Below, piece by piece: positions 37,440-49,657 of a stretch of DNA of 64,000 bases (the first letter of the stretch is position 1; the number at the start of each line of letters is the position of its first letter). The position numbers and the translations under genes are program-made. The notes beneath the pieces were generated by a model that saw only the letters and a list, made by a program, of their open reading frames with translations, had not been told where the DNA came from and did not search any database. The stretch is taken from contig PZJY01000011.1 of NCBI GenBank assembly GCA_031472005.1, forward strand, positions 1,736,001 to 1,800,000, in the 5' to 3' direction. This DNA comes from Tetracladium setigerum (Eukaryota; Ascomycota; Leotiomycetes; Helotiales).

Positions 37440-39390
37440 ATGGATCTCGACCACGAATCGCAATCGCGGCAATCAACTGCTACGCCGGGCGCAAATAATG
37501 GCAACACGCCTACTAATAACGACCGCTCTTCCTCCGGCAAGGCCAGCTCGAGGAAAAGTCATCGAAAGACTCGGACCGGCTGCCGAACATGCAAGCAGCG
37601 GAAAATTAAGGTGTGTACAGTGCGGCTGTGTCATTTTACCCCCGCCTGTCGATCGTTTGGCGATGCTTGTTTCTGCATGGCATTCGACCAGGTGATATAT
37701 CCTTTGGACGTTGCTTCTTCTCCGCCATGTCACGGGTTGTAGAAAGCTTAGTCGGCCTGAGCTTAACTTTTCCGGATCTTCTCATCGTTATTAAGTACGA
37801 ATGCTTGAGTGCTTACTGATGCTTCATGGTAGTGTGACGAAACGAGGCCAGAGTGCAAGAATTGCAAGAAACATTCGGTGACTTGCGACTTCATATCTCT
37901 TGGCGCTGCCTTCTCACAGAATGCCTCGCCTTCAACAACTGGAACGCCACATAATCAAGCTTCGGACCACCACTTACCAAGCTTTGAAAGGTTCACTTCT
38001 GACGCCTTAAACGGAGTTCCACCGCCTGGTATGTATCTTGGTGCAGTGTTACCCCTCAAGGCAAAGCAATCCAGCTAATATCAATCATAGCCTTAAATTT
38101 ACAAGATCTGGAGCTTCTCCATAATTTCTCAGTCCATACTTCGTCCACATTACATGGCGATCCCATCATTCAAACGCTATTCAGAACTGGTGTTCCGCAG
38201 CTGGGCCTTGAGTATGAGTTTGTCATGCGAGGAATACTCGCAATCTGTAAGTAGCTGTCCGCAGCTTTCTTACATCACCGGCTCTCAGTCATGTTTCAGC
38301 TAGTTCTTTAGCAAGATGAAAGAAATTGTGATATATTCAATGTTTTTAGCCTATTCTAATCTTCATTTACAGCGGCTTTACATCTTGCTCACTTCAAGGT
38401 AGAGCAGAAAGATCAATACATTGCACAAGCTGCCTATCATCAGGAAATTGGTTTGCGAGCAGCTTCGGCGATCATGCAACATATCACTGAGGAGAATTGT
38501 TCGGCCATTTACATCTTCTCAGTGATGACCTTTTACACCTCGTTGGCCAAGCCGCGTAAACCTGGAGATTTCTTCATCGTGGCGGAAAGTGGGGTCGCTG
38601 GTATGTGTCAATCACCCTCGACGGACCTCGTCGGGACCGGCTTTCTGGTAGATTTAAAGACGCAGCTAAACATTGTTGCAGACTGGCTTTTTCTAATCAA
38701 AGGAACAAGTTATATCATGGCGTCATCAATGGATTCCTTGAAAGCAGGTCCATTTGGTCCATTATTCGAGGCTGGACGGCGCCGAATGCTATCAAGAACC
38801 GCTGCTGCTGAGGTACGTTGCCCATTTTATTACTTCTGCCTTCATACAAAACGTGCCGAGAATGGTTGAGAAAGCGGGTGGTCTTCATTTTCTGTCTTAT
38901 TTCCAGCTTTCCACATCACATACTGAAATTCGGACTCTTTGATTTTAGCCTATGATTGGACCCGATCCAATTTGTGACTTAGAAGCACTCATCCACAAGG
39001 CCATAATTGACCCCGAATTATTGGAAATTTACGATGTTGCAACTGGTGCATTACGTAAATCGTTTACCTTGGCCTATAGCACCCCCAGTTTCGAGACTGG
39101 CGACGTCTTTGCGTGGGTTTTCCAGGCTGAGGATGGATTTATAAACCTATTGCGAGAACCTACGCAAGAAGCATTATGTATTCTCGCTCACTTTTGTGTT
39201 CTTTTGAAGCGTTTGGAACATTTTGTAAGTCTCCTCTGTTGAAGTAATGGTGAATAGCTTTTGACTTGCATAGTGGTGGGTGGAGGGATGGGGCGACCAT
39301 CTCATTGCAAAGATATTTCACATTCTAAAACCAGAGTACCGTCTCTGGATCAGATGGCCAATTGAACAAATCGGATGGATTCCTAAATGA
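37440..39390 (+). CDS. Zn2Cys6 transcription factor (sterol-uptake-control-like group)
   Basis: Seven exons, 37440-37610, 37833-38028, 38091-38246, 38373-38600, 38682-38812, 38949-39224 and 39274-39390, give 424 residues. The zinc cluster (about residues 48-75) is split by intron 1: GCRTCKQRKIK joins CDETRPECKNCKKHSVTC, with spacing CX2CX6CX5CX2CX6C. The following region (DLELLHNFSVHTSSTL, then VMRGILAISALHLAHFK) resembles the short regulators often named after yeast Upc2, a sterol-responsive factor. The C-terminus WWVEGWGDHLIAKIFHIL is likewise typical of this group. Targets are unknown; the name is a family label, not evidence of sterol control. It ends 132 bp from the convergent TTC36-like gene. 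Confidence 0.88.
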
Positions 39391-39522
39391 AGCGGGGGAA
39401 TCTAGAATGGAAACGGCAATCCATGAAAGCGGAGAGCACAAAAGTAAAGGACTTCGCCTTGAGGATGCAGTATGTTTCGCGTTACCTATTTACACAAACT
39501 TTTAGAATACCCAGGCACGCGT

Positions 39523-40326
39523 CTACGCCATTCCGCCAGCATACTCCTTTCGCATTGCCTCTTTCACCATCTCGCCGCACAGCTTCGCCGTCGGGTTGAT
39601 GCTCACGGCCAAGGCCTTTGCAATCTCATTGCCGTACCTCCCGCCCAACATAAAGTCCATAGATGCATTTTCCTCGAAATCTACCGCCTTCCACGATGCC
39701 TCCTTCCGGCATTCATCTATCCTGAGCTCGGCACTCGTCGACGATAATCGCTTGGCTGTCAGATGATATATCACCCCGCGCTGGGTATAGGCTTGAGCGA
39801 GGGTTTTGGCAGCTTGAGGGGAGAGCGGGGAATAGGGGTTGGTGGGAGTGAGCAGCACAATTGCTGTGGAAAGGTCTTTGAGGATTGTGGTGGAAACGGC
39901 CAACAAGGTGGCATCTGAAGCCTCTGTATCTAGGACTTGAGCGTCTTCGGTGGCCTCGGAAGAAGGCCGGACCAGCACTCCGTCGCCATATATCCTCCGC
40001 AACGCCTGTGCTCTATTGTTTCTGGCGCTAGCATAATCCGGATATTCATCAACCAACACATCCAAACTTCTGACACATCCCTGATACTGAGAAAGCGGTG
40101 ATTCTGGTAGGGCGGAGTTGAGGCCGGCGAGTTGCAGCTCAACGGTTTGTATGGAAGTGATAATCTCGTGCTCTTTCTGGGTGACCGTCTGGTAGCGTTC
40201 TGGATCTGAGATGTGTGGATCGCGAGGAAGTTCGGGGTTGATTAAAAGTGGTGCTGAGGGTGGCGCCTCGGGATCTTGCATCTTCTCCAGGATGGATTGA
40301 TCGTGGGAGGTGAGGATTGAAGTCAT
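39523..40326 (-). CDS. TTC36-like tetratricopeptide-repeat protein
   Basis: This intronless gene of 267 residues has helical TPR-like segments. LDVLVDEYPDYASARNNRAQALRRI (split here in my reading as LDVLVDEYPDY and ASARNNRAQALRR), then STTILKDLSTAIVLL and LAQAYTQRGVIYHLTAK, match the layout of the small TTC36 (HBP21) proteins, whose C-terminus ends like MVKEAMRKEY. The protein is probably a cytosolic adaptor. Mammalian TTC36 has been reported to bind and stabilise 4-hydroxyphenylpyruvate dioxygenase. Here the next gene, divergent and 833 bp away, is exactly that enzyme. No signal or membrane segment is seen. Confidence 0.8.
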   Translation of the reverse strand: MTSILTSHDQSILEKMQDPEAPPSAPLLINPELPRDPHISDPERYQTVTQKEHEIITSIQTVELQLAGLNSALPESPLSQYQGCVRSLDVLVDEYPDYASARNNRAQALRRIYGDGVLVRPSSEATEDAQVLDTEASDATLLAVSTTILKDLSTAIVLLTPTNPYSPLSPQAAKTLAQAYTQRGVIYHLTAKRLSSTSAELRIDECRKEASWKAVDFEENASMDFMLGGRYGNEIAKALAVSINPTAKLCGEMVKEAMRKEYAGGMA

Positions 40327-41159
40327 GGCGACTAGCTAATATTTCAAAGGTTGTGTTTTATTTAATGATTTTTGATTTGTTTTTGGATCTCTCCCCAAAA
40401 TATTAATGGGTGCAGGTTTGAGTTGTTGAATTGTGGATGATGTCAGAGTATGGAGAAGTGGGACTCAATTGCTTGGTTGTTTGTCGTGCGATCTCAGATC
40501 CTCGAATGATGAGGAAGGGAGAGCGAGAGAAGAGAGAGTTCAGACGATCGATCTTACGATGGATGCGACGGATGGAAAAGCACGACAATATATCAGGTTT
40601 CTACGACTCTGGGCACACGTGAGGAAGTCAGCAGCAATCTGATAACAAAGTTACATCTACCACTGGACTGGTCGTTGTTAGACTCCCTTACCTTCCCTCT
40701 CGAGGTGGGCGGTCGTGGGGTAGCTGGTTTGTATGTGCAACGGCGTTCCCGTGGCTAAGCGAAACAAGCCGACGGCATGTCTGGAGCATCGAGGAATTTG
40801 GCCGCACCCCCTTCGCCCAATCACGGCGGCGATTATTCATGGGCTCCTTCTTCTGACTGTGTTACAGTTCTCTTCCTTTGCCATTTTGGATAGTCACTAT
40901 ACTGTTTTGGGGGAAGTGGGTGACATGGTGCGTTGAGGAGGTGAATTATATCCTCTGCCTCTGTTTGCCGAGTGAATGCTTTCCTCCCTTTCTGCTTTTA
41001 TATTCTGTATTTATATGTACATTTCTCTCTCTTCCTCTCTCTCTTCCACACCTCTATCTTCGTTTAAGAACAAACATTGAATTGAGCAAAAGGAAAAGTC
41101 ATCCTTTGGAATCAACTCACTCACTCTTCATTCCTCTCCTCGCTACCTCTCGCCTCACA
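40327..41159. promoter_or_regulatory. Shared divergent promoter of TTC36-like and HPPD genes
   Basis: The two start codons are separated by 833 bp. A strong CT-rich tract (about 41020-41055, TTTCTCTCTCTTCCTCTCTC) lies just before the HPPD ATG, as in many highly expressed fungal genes. No separate gene is seen between them. Confidence 0.5.
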
Positions 41160-42448
41160 ATGGCTCCATCAGCAATTAGCCCTTCAGTTCTCACGCCCAC
41201 CTCCCTCACCTTTCCAACTTCATCACATACTTCCGGAGCTGTAGATGGTACACCCAACTTCCACGGCTACGACCATATCACTTGGTACGTCGGCAATGCA
41301 AAACAAGCAGCATCCTACTACACAACTCGTCTCGGCTTTTACACTGTCGCCTACAAAGGACTCGAAACCGGCAGTCGATACATTGCCTCTCACGTCGTCG
41401 CCAACGGCGCCATAAGATTCGTCCTCACCTCACCCATCAAATCATATACCGGTCTCTCGGACGAAGATGAAGAAGCAATTTCCCCCTCCGACCGCACCCT
41501 ACTCAAGGAAATCTACCAGCATCTCGAAAGACACGGCGACGCAGTGAAGGATGTCTCCTTCGAAGTCGACAATGTCGAAGGGGTATACCAACAAGCCGTC
41601 GCTAACGGCGCCGTTTCCGTCCAACCACCACGCGTGACATCCGATGAAGATGGTTCGGTAACCACAGCCATCATCCGCACCTACGGCGATACAACACACA
41701 CCCTCCTCTCACGCACCTCCTACCACGGCACCTTCCTCCCCGGCTACCGACCCCTCCCATCATCCAAACATGACCCCCTTCAATCTCTCCTCCCGCCCAT
41801 CCCCCTCCTCGCCATCGACCACTGCGTCGGCAATCAAGACTGGGGCGCCATGGAAGCAGCATGCGCCTACTACGAGAAATGCCTCTCCTTCCACCGCTTC
41901 TGGTCCGTCGACGACTCACAGATCTCCACGGAATTCTCGGCCTTGAACTCAATCGTCATGGCGTCTCCCAATAATGTCGTCAAGATGCCAATTAACGAAC
42001 CTGCTCCCGGAAAGAAGAAGAGTCAGATTGAGGAATACGTCTCTTTCTATGGTGGGGCTGGCGTGCAACATATTGCTCTTCGCACTTCCTCCATCATAAC
42101 AGCCGTGACCAATCTTCGCGCTAGAGGTGTCGAGTTCATCTCGGTCCCTTCAACATACTACACTACCATGCGCGAACGTCTCTTCCCCACCACCACCAAC
42201 TCCTCACAAAAGACCAAACGCAAATGGACACTCAAGGAAGACTTTGAGACCCTGGAACGATTGAATATCCTGATTGATTTCGATGAGGGGGATATCTACT
42301 GCAGCTGTTCACCAAGCCGCTCATGGATCGTCCGACGGTGTTTTTAGAGATTATTCAGCGCGAGGAGTTTGATGGGTTTGGGGCGGGGAATTTCAAGAGT
42401 TTGTTTGAGGCCATTGAGAGGGAGCAGGCTGAGAGGGGTAATTTGTAA
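41160..42448 (+). CDS. 4-hydroxyphenylpyruvate dioxygenase; one frame break near the 3' end
   Basis: The protein starts at ATG 41160 (MAPSAISPS); upstream in-frame codons are leader. It converts 4-hydroxyphenylpyruvate to homogentisate in tyrosine catabolism. Two vicinal-oxygen-chelate modules are seen. Iron ligands are His about 221 (AIDHCVGNQ) and His about 304 (GVQHIALRT). At the five-G run 42287-42291 the frame slips: with one more G the sequence reads [20 protein letters not shown] and supplies the third ligand Glu about 397 (FLEIIQREEFDGFGAGN) and the C-terminal helix ending EREQAERGNL, stop at 42446-42448, 429 residues. As written it stops at 42347 without the ligand. The gene is divergent from the TTC36-like gene. 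Confidence 0.92.
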
Positions 42449-44454
42449 TTGGGGATGGATGGGTGGGTGGATGGTTGAGTGGGTGGGTGAAGGAAAAGGG
42501 AGATGGGGGAAGGCGGAATTGAGAAAAGGAAAGAGGAAGGAAAAAAGAGAAAGTGGAGATTCAAAATGGAATGAACAATTGAAGTGTGAAAGGGTGTGGC
42601 TTTGTTCGGAATTGAACTTTCGGGTTCGGATTTATGGGGTTTTTTGGGAGCATCCATCATCATGCGTGCGTGCGTGCGTGGCATTTCAAAATAAGTTTAT
42701 TCAGTTTGGTACAACTACTCTTTTTTACATAGTACCGTACAATGCATACATAAGTACTGTACATACTTTACATATAGTCAATCAGTAGGGAGTCAGTCAG
42801 TCCAGTCCAGTACATGTGCTGGTCGGTGCGGTTGGAACTAATAATAGGAAAATTTTAAATAAATAAAAAAAAAGTTGTAAAAAATTAGATTCGATTGATT
42901 GATTCAACTTGTTTCTTTTTTTTTTTTCTTTCAGTTTATATTCATGGTAGGTTAAGATAATCAATCGTTCCACACTCCTTCCTTCCTTTGATGTGCTGTG
43001 GACCTGCGGTGGTGTTCTTTGATTGTTTTGTTTAGTCTGTGTTATGAAGTATGAAAAATTAGAAAAAAGATAAAAATAATGTATTTTACCAACGAAGAAA
43101 AGGATAAGGATCAAGAACCGAACCTATTTACCGTTCGTCTCTGTCTACCTACCTACCTCTTTATGTTTTTTTTTTTTTTAAAAAGTGCAAAGAGTTTTCT
43201 TTCTTTTTAAAAAAAAGAGAACAAGTGACGAAGCGTACACCAAAAGAAGATCAAGACGATCAAGATATCAACCCTCCAAAAAGGAGAAAACTCATTTATT
43301 CTATTTATTCTATTCAAATTTTGATTGATTTCCATTTATTTTCGCTATATACAATACAAGTAGTAAGACCCGATCGACCACATTCATTCATTCACTTCAC
43401 TCCTTTCTTTGCGCCATCCGCTTCCTCCCTTCTTCTCTCTTCTGGTTCTCTCCCTTCTTCTCTCCGTCTCACTCTCCTCTCTCCCTTCTTCCCCCATCTC
43501 TCCCTGTCTCTCATAACTAAACCCCAAAACCACCCCGTCAAAAGCCCCTCCAAAAAGAATATTAAATCCCATCTCTTTGTGCTGGTACTGTCCCATCCAT
43601 TTCAATCCATTCCATTTCAATCCATTCCATTTCAATCCCATCCCGTCCATCCATCCATTCGTTTACGCCTTTGTCCCACTTTGAATAATAAAATAAAATG
43701 TTTTCCAATTCAATGTCATCCGAGAACAAGAAAACCGGATAAACAAAAAAAGAAAGAAAACTTCAATGTGATGTTGTGTTTCTTCTAAACAGAACGGGCA
43801 AAACAAAACAAAGAGCAGCTCTCGGAAAAGAGAAAAAGAACGCCTCCTGCCAGCATACTTGCGTACACCACTCAGTAACCTCTTTGTCTGAGCCAAAAAA
43901 AAAAAAGAAAAAAAAAGAGATGGACGCTTGTGGCGTGATTTGCCGACTTTGAAATCTTCTGCCGGAAGATGTCTTTGTAGATCACCCCCGTTCTTCGGCA
44001 TATTGATTCATAAAATAAAATAGAGCCTCCATCCATCCACACACACAACAAATAAACCCACATACAACGACGACCACCATACCATAATAAGGATGGTTTT
44101 ATTCCATAACCCCCCTATTCGAAAGCGAGAAAGAGAAAAAACGACATTGGAAAATTCCCCCAAGGTAGGGAGTTATTGACATCGCAAAAGATGTTTGGCG
44201 TTGGATTTGTCTGAAAAAAAGGTCATTGAGGTGACGGTGATGTTTGTTGGATGATGGAAAGATTCATGGATAGATATTTTTGTCGAGATTCTACGAAACT
44301 TGCTGCTGCATTTTCCCACGATATTCTGTTGAGCGCACCGCGAATCGGCGAATTTGATACGTCTTTTCCACAGTTTTGTGAGGACGCGATTGTCAGGCAT
44401 AGCCAGAGGATGATGACCACGAGAATCGTAATGCTGTGGATAAAAGGAGGATCA
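42449..44454. other. Convergent intergenic region, low complexity
   Basis: The stretch holds long A/T tracts (for example near 42910, 43170 and 43895), CT-rich blocks at 43400-43510, and the 15-bp repeat listed separately. No gene is supported. Confidence 0.55.
43596..43640. repeat. Three tandem copies of a 15-bp unit
   Basis: TCCATTTCAATCCAT occurs at 43596-43610 and 43611-43625, and a third copy with a changed end at 43626-43640. Confidence 0.95.
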
Positions 44455-47400
44455 TCAGACTTCAACGACACGAGCGTCTGCTGGAATGTTCTGTCGTGCA
44501 CGCATCGACTCTGCAAATTTCGACACACCGCTCCAGACTTGTGGAACGCGGTTGTAAAGCATAGCTAAAACAATGCCAACAAGAATTGGAATCTATAATT
44601 TTATTAGCATGAATTTTGCAAAAAAAAAAGAGCGAGAAAACATACCCAGATGAGGAAGAGATTCCTATCCCTACTCAATCTCTTGACCTTCTCAGCGTGG
44701 GCTAATCTCAACTGGTCTTGTTGCTCGCGAGTGATGACGTGCTTTTGACCAATACGAACTGTACTCAGCACGATTGGCTGCTTCTGCTCTGTTTTTGAGC
44801 TTGAAGCTTCGGTTCTCGAACTAGAAGCCTCGGTCTCGACCTCGACCTGATCAAAGAGCTCTGCGCATTTGTTGTCTGCAACTGTATCGGCAGCTGCCTG
44901 GGCAGCAGAAGATTTCTTTGTATCAAGATCGCCTTGAGGGAAGATCTCCTCGTATGCGGGTGGTGCGGCCGGAATTGCGCCCGAGAAGAATTCCCACCAC
45001 TTATAGTCTTGCCCATTGGCACCATCTGGGCGATTATTGGCCACTAGGTTGCTGATTCGGCGGACCATTGGAGCTTGGTAACCAGGTAGATGGGTCATGT
45101 CGAACCTTGGCATTTGCGGAAGATTGGGGAAGTTAAGCGGCATTTGAGGAAGATTGGGGAAGTTGAGATGCATATGTTGTTGAATGTTCTGGAAGTGAGC
45201 GTGGATGTTCTTCTGGAATGCCGCGTACGCAGCAGCTGGAGCCATAACACCTCTCGCCGAATCGATGTTTGGTAGTTCGAGAACAGGGTCATTTTCGTCC
45301 ACTGCCTCTTCAGCGGGAAGATTGTTAGCACTTGGGCGTCTTGATTTCATCCAGAAAGCTCCGTCGTTTCCTGTGTCGGCGTCTTCATCTTCGTATTCGG
45401 CATTATCACCATCTTCGCTAGAGTCATCGTCACCATCATCATCATCAATCTGAGAAGGTGTAGGGGTGGGCTCCCAAACAGATCTCAAGGATGTGGCACT
45501 GCTTGTCCTGCTTCTCAGTGACGTGCCACTTCTTGTCCTTGAATGATGCTCAACACGTCGAGCTGCGCGGAGAACTTCTTCTGATGTCGCCATATCAGCT
45601 GGGGTATATCCTAGCAAGCTTCGAACTGTAGGGTCTGCTCCACTCAGCATTAGACGCCTGACAATCTGGGGTTGGTTGTGTAGTGCAGCGAAATGCATTG
45701 GGGTGAAGCCACCCTTGTCTCTTGGCTCCGGGTTGGCTCCTCTTGCCAGCAGTGCTGCAACGACTCTGTTTAAGCCGAGCGAGCATGCAAGATGGAGCAT
45801 AGTTTGTCCAGAGGCTCTTCTCAGATTGAGACGTGGCATGTGAGGGCTGTCATCGAGATCAATGAGATCAAGACATTTAAGTACGGTCGCCTCGACCTCA
45901 AAACCGAATGTTGCCGCATTGAACCCATTGTGATTGTGATGTCCAGATGGTGGGGATTGAGCGTTCGCTGAACCCCAAGAGCTTCCATCACCAACAATCC
46001 TACGAGCCAATTCGCCTACATCTTCCATCTTGCCAGTCATCTTTGCACCCAGAACAGACAAGGCAGTTCGAATGAGTTGTTGCTCATCGTCGTCGATATA
46101 CTTGAAGAAAGCCTGTTGTTTAGGCAAGGTAGAGAAGGGCATTGGTGATTGTTGCTGATGCTTAAAAGTCACCGCAACAGTGCCTGAGAAAGCCGAGGGT
46201 GGTAATAAGCATACTAGGGAAGTCTCGCCCCAGTAAGTTGTGGTGGTCGCCTTGGCTTCGCCAAACATAACCTCCAAGCCCTGACAAAATCCACTGCCAA
46301 GGCACGTAACCTCAATTCCGCCGGCTCTCGGTCCCTCGTTGGGAATAAGCTTATGGATGGTGGGCGGCCTGTGAGGGTTGATCGCCGGAGGAATACCATA
46401 AAAGTTGTTGGCTATCGATTGAGCAATCTGAGCAGAAGCTTGGGCATGCTGCTGTTGCTGTTGCTGATAAACCGGAACACCATTCCTGAAGCCACTCGGA
46501 CTTGGTACTCGGCTTGGATGAGCTGAGTTAGGCGCCGAGTACATTTGCTGCATGGCCAGATTCTCCATAGACTGTGATCGATTGGCGTTGGTGAAGAACA
46601 TCTGATCGTGATTGCTGTTCGGTGTAGGTGGCCCAGTATTGTATGACTGTGGAATATTGGGGATGTTGGTTTGTGAATAGTGTTGGTCGGGAGGTGGAGG
46701 GAATGTATGGAGATTGGCGACAAATGGTGAAGGAGCAGCAGAGTGGCCGACGCTCATGGAGCCTGAGGTTTCTGGTTGAACCGTATTCTCCATTCTAGTC
46801 ATAGCCAAACCACTTGGGACCTTACCTGAACCACTAGCTTTTCGTTTCTTCGCTGCCGGGCCGGCTGGGGCTGAAGGAGAGCCTTGTCTAGATAAATTGC
46901 GAGGTGTCATGGTAGTCGAAGTGGTTTGCGAGGGTGTCTCTGGCATTGGTGTTTGAAACTGCAGGTTGAAACTTCTTTGCATGCCTTGCAAATCGGAAGT
47001 GGAGTGAGATACGCGGAAAGGTGTGCCACTGGGTGCTGAAAATGCAGTCTCTGGACCACCTCCATTGTATACCGGAGTATCAGAACCATCGGAGTTTTGT
47101 TGGGACAAAGTCGGTATGTTGTGTGTTTTGTGGTCATCAGTAATCATTATCGAAGAGGTCATTGCTTGTGCAATCACTCGATCCTGGAAATCCTTGATAG
47201 TGAAGATTACCTGGAATCCAACCTTCTCATTCTGATGCCGGCAGTAGCATGCAATCCGCATTGGGGCGTCCACCTGGAGAGCTCCGTATGGAACGTGAGG
47301 TTCAGGACGATCCCCGGTTGCTTCTGTCGGTGGCTGAGGTGATGGTTGTTGCCATTCCTTGACTTCCTGGGTGTTGAACACAATAACTCGCTTTGCTTCG

Positions 47401-48892
47401 TACTGATGCCAGGATTCCTCCTCTTCAACCTTCTTGATCTTCTTTCTCGCCGCCCGTTTCCTTTCCCGCGTTATACAACCAGGGCATATCTCTACATCGC
47501 CGCCATTCAACGCCTTGCTTGTCGGTTCATCGTCCGAAGCGCTGGCCGGGGAGGCAACCTCGGACACAACTCCGGGATTCGCAGCTCGTTCGAAAGCTCG
47601 TTGCCTGTTTTCTGGATTCTGCATGGCACTAGAACATACCAGGGCCGTGTATAACTCCAGTGTGTTGGGCGAACGGTCTGGAGTGGGCTTCGCTAGGAGC
47701 TTGGGTTTGGAGATTGTGTGGGTTGGTAAGTGAAGTTTCGTAATTCCTGGTGGGAATGGAAAGAGTGAGAGCTTGATGGGAATCTGAGTCTCTACCCGGG
47801 ATTTCAGAGGTATGGGGTGTATGGTGAGAGTTGGCTTGATATTCGCTAGGTTTGGATACATCTGCCCCGGTGCCATCCTCGCCATAGGATGAGGAATGTA
47901 CCCATTCATCGCTTGTGGCATATGCTGCATCTGGTGCTGCATATTTGGCATGGGCAGGCCATGGTTATCGAACCGTGGCCAGCTCTGCTGGGCAAAATGT
48001 GGGTTGAACATCGGCCCCGTAGCAAAGTCTGCGGTCGTGATGGGAGATGGCGAGTTGTGAAAGAGAGCTGAAGGAGAGGACTCATGACTTGTAACCATCG
48101 TCGACAATGGTGAGACTTCTCTGGAGCCAGATGTGGTAAGATCATTCATGGACTTTGTTATTGAATTTTGCTAAACTTGTTAGTCAAAAATGATATTGTG
48201 GCTCTGCTTAGATCGCTTACCGAACTGTGAAATTTCATCTTCTTTATGATTGGCGTGTCGTTGGACGAGGGAGTTGTGTCGGATTTGATATGTCTTATTT
48301 CTGGAGAGTTCATCTCAACGGTTGCCGTTCCAAAGGCACTTGGACTACTAGAGGCACTCGCAAAATCGAACATCGAGTCCATCGCTCTGTCGTTGGATCC
48401 AAATGTGGCTTCCATTGACGAGGGATCAATTGTGCCGTTGTATGCTCCAAACGCATCTGATTCATCCACCATGTTCTCCACCTTCCAGTCTCCCATATCT
48501 GCATCCTCTGCCATTTCAAAGTCTCCGGGGGTAACCACCGACCGCGATGATTCCGAGCTTGATTTGCGCTTGTAGTCTGACGATTCGGAGGCCGAGTCTT
48601 GGAAGGAACCTCCTGGTGAGGTAGTGGATGGGGTGGATGGGTTTTGGTGTATCCTGGTGTTTAGCAGCGAAGCGCTCTCTGGCAAGGGACTCTTGTGATT
48701 TAGAGGAACCGGCGTTCCGAAGTTGAGAAACTGGCTGCCGTCCGTGGGGAGGTCCTCCTCGGACAGGAAGATGCCTTCGCTATTCGCCGCTCGATTGGTG
48801 TCAAAGAACTCGAAGTCGGGGTCGTGTTCTATTCGCGCCCCAGACATATCAGAGTCGAAAATGTAGGGGGGAGAGCTCCCGGCTGCCTGCAT
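44455..48892 (-). CDS. Mga2/Spt23-type membrane-anchored transcription factor (TIG, ankyrin, TM)
   Basis: Exons 48892-48221, 48170-44646 and 44592-44455 give 1444 residues, all in frame. The order matches yeast Mga2/Spt23: a disordered N-terminal half with a conserved block (ETQIPIKLSLFPFPPGITKL), an IPT/TIG DNA-binding-like fold (about 825-905; HKLIPNEGPRAGGIEVTCLG), ankyrin repeats (about 1005-1085; GQTMLHLACSLG, GGFTPMHFAALHNQ), and a single C-terminal membrane span (about 1394-1412; FLIWIPILVGIVLAMLY) reached only after splicing the last intron. The yeast proteins are held in the ER, sense membrane saturation, are released by Rsp5-dependent proteasome processing and induce OLE1. A PPAY motif (about 1294-1297) could be the Rsp5 WW-domain site. 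The region has an internal LNFPNLPQMP duplication. Confidence 0.92.
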
Positions 48893-49611
48893 GGCCTACT
48901 GTAAGCCCTGTAGATGTCGTCTTGTCGAGAAGAAGTGGTTGTTGGTATTTGTTGGGCGCAGTCACCGAAAGGGAAGCTTCACGCTGCCGAGGGGCGATTG
49001 TGGTCTCGATTATATCCTCCTGCTTCCAATACCGGGTCGGTTCGATGATAAGTGACTATGTTGTACAGCTTTCGGGCCTCCAGCGCATCAAAACATGGTT
49101 GTATCTGGCGGATTCGTGAGATTCGGGATGGAGGAGAATTGTTTCGCGGCAGGGTAAAGTCGACACCGCCTTTCGAAGAATGTGGTGGAATCGGTCGGCG
49201 TGCGGATGTGTGTTGGGAGGATGGTGAGGATGTTTGAGGGATGGCGATCTGTCCTGTCTGCCTGCTGCCCTCGTCGTTCGATGGTGGATGGGGGGACGGA
49301 GGGGAGAATGAGGCAAGCAAACTTGAGGATTGAGGCGACAGTCAATCAAGCTCACGAGGTTTGACTCTGGAGGAGTACGAAAAGTGGACGTTGGTTGGGG
49401 TATAACCTCACGATGATTGGCTGTGGGCGGATCAACAGCGGAGCCGAGGGGATCAATCCAAGTTGAGGAATGAAGGAAGGACGAAGGGTCGTTACAGATG
49501 GTGGTAGAGTGGAGAGTAGTAAAGTAGAGTAGAGTATACCGAGTAGGAAGAATGAAAACAATAAATGTGTAATGTAAAGGGCAAAACAATTACAAGAATG
49601 GAAGAATGGGT

Positions 49612-49657
49612 CGAGTAGAGCAGAGTAGAGTAGAGTAGGGTAGAGTAGAGTAGGTGA
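49612..49657. repeat. (AGAGT)n pentamer tract
   Basis: GTAGA/GAGTA units run nearly without interruption, with related units from 49501 on. It lies upstream of the Mga2-like gene. Confidence 0.9.

Noticed and set aside
40878..41159. N-terminal extension of HPPD
   Set aside because: The extension is read from the CT-rich leader; conserved HPPD sequence begins after ATG 41160.
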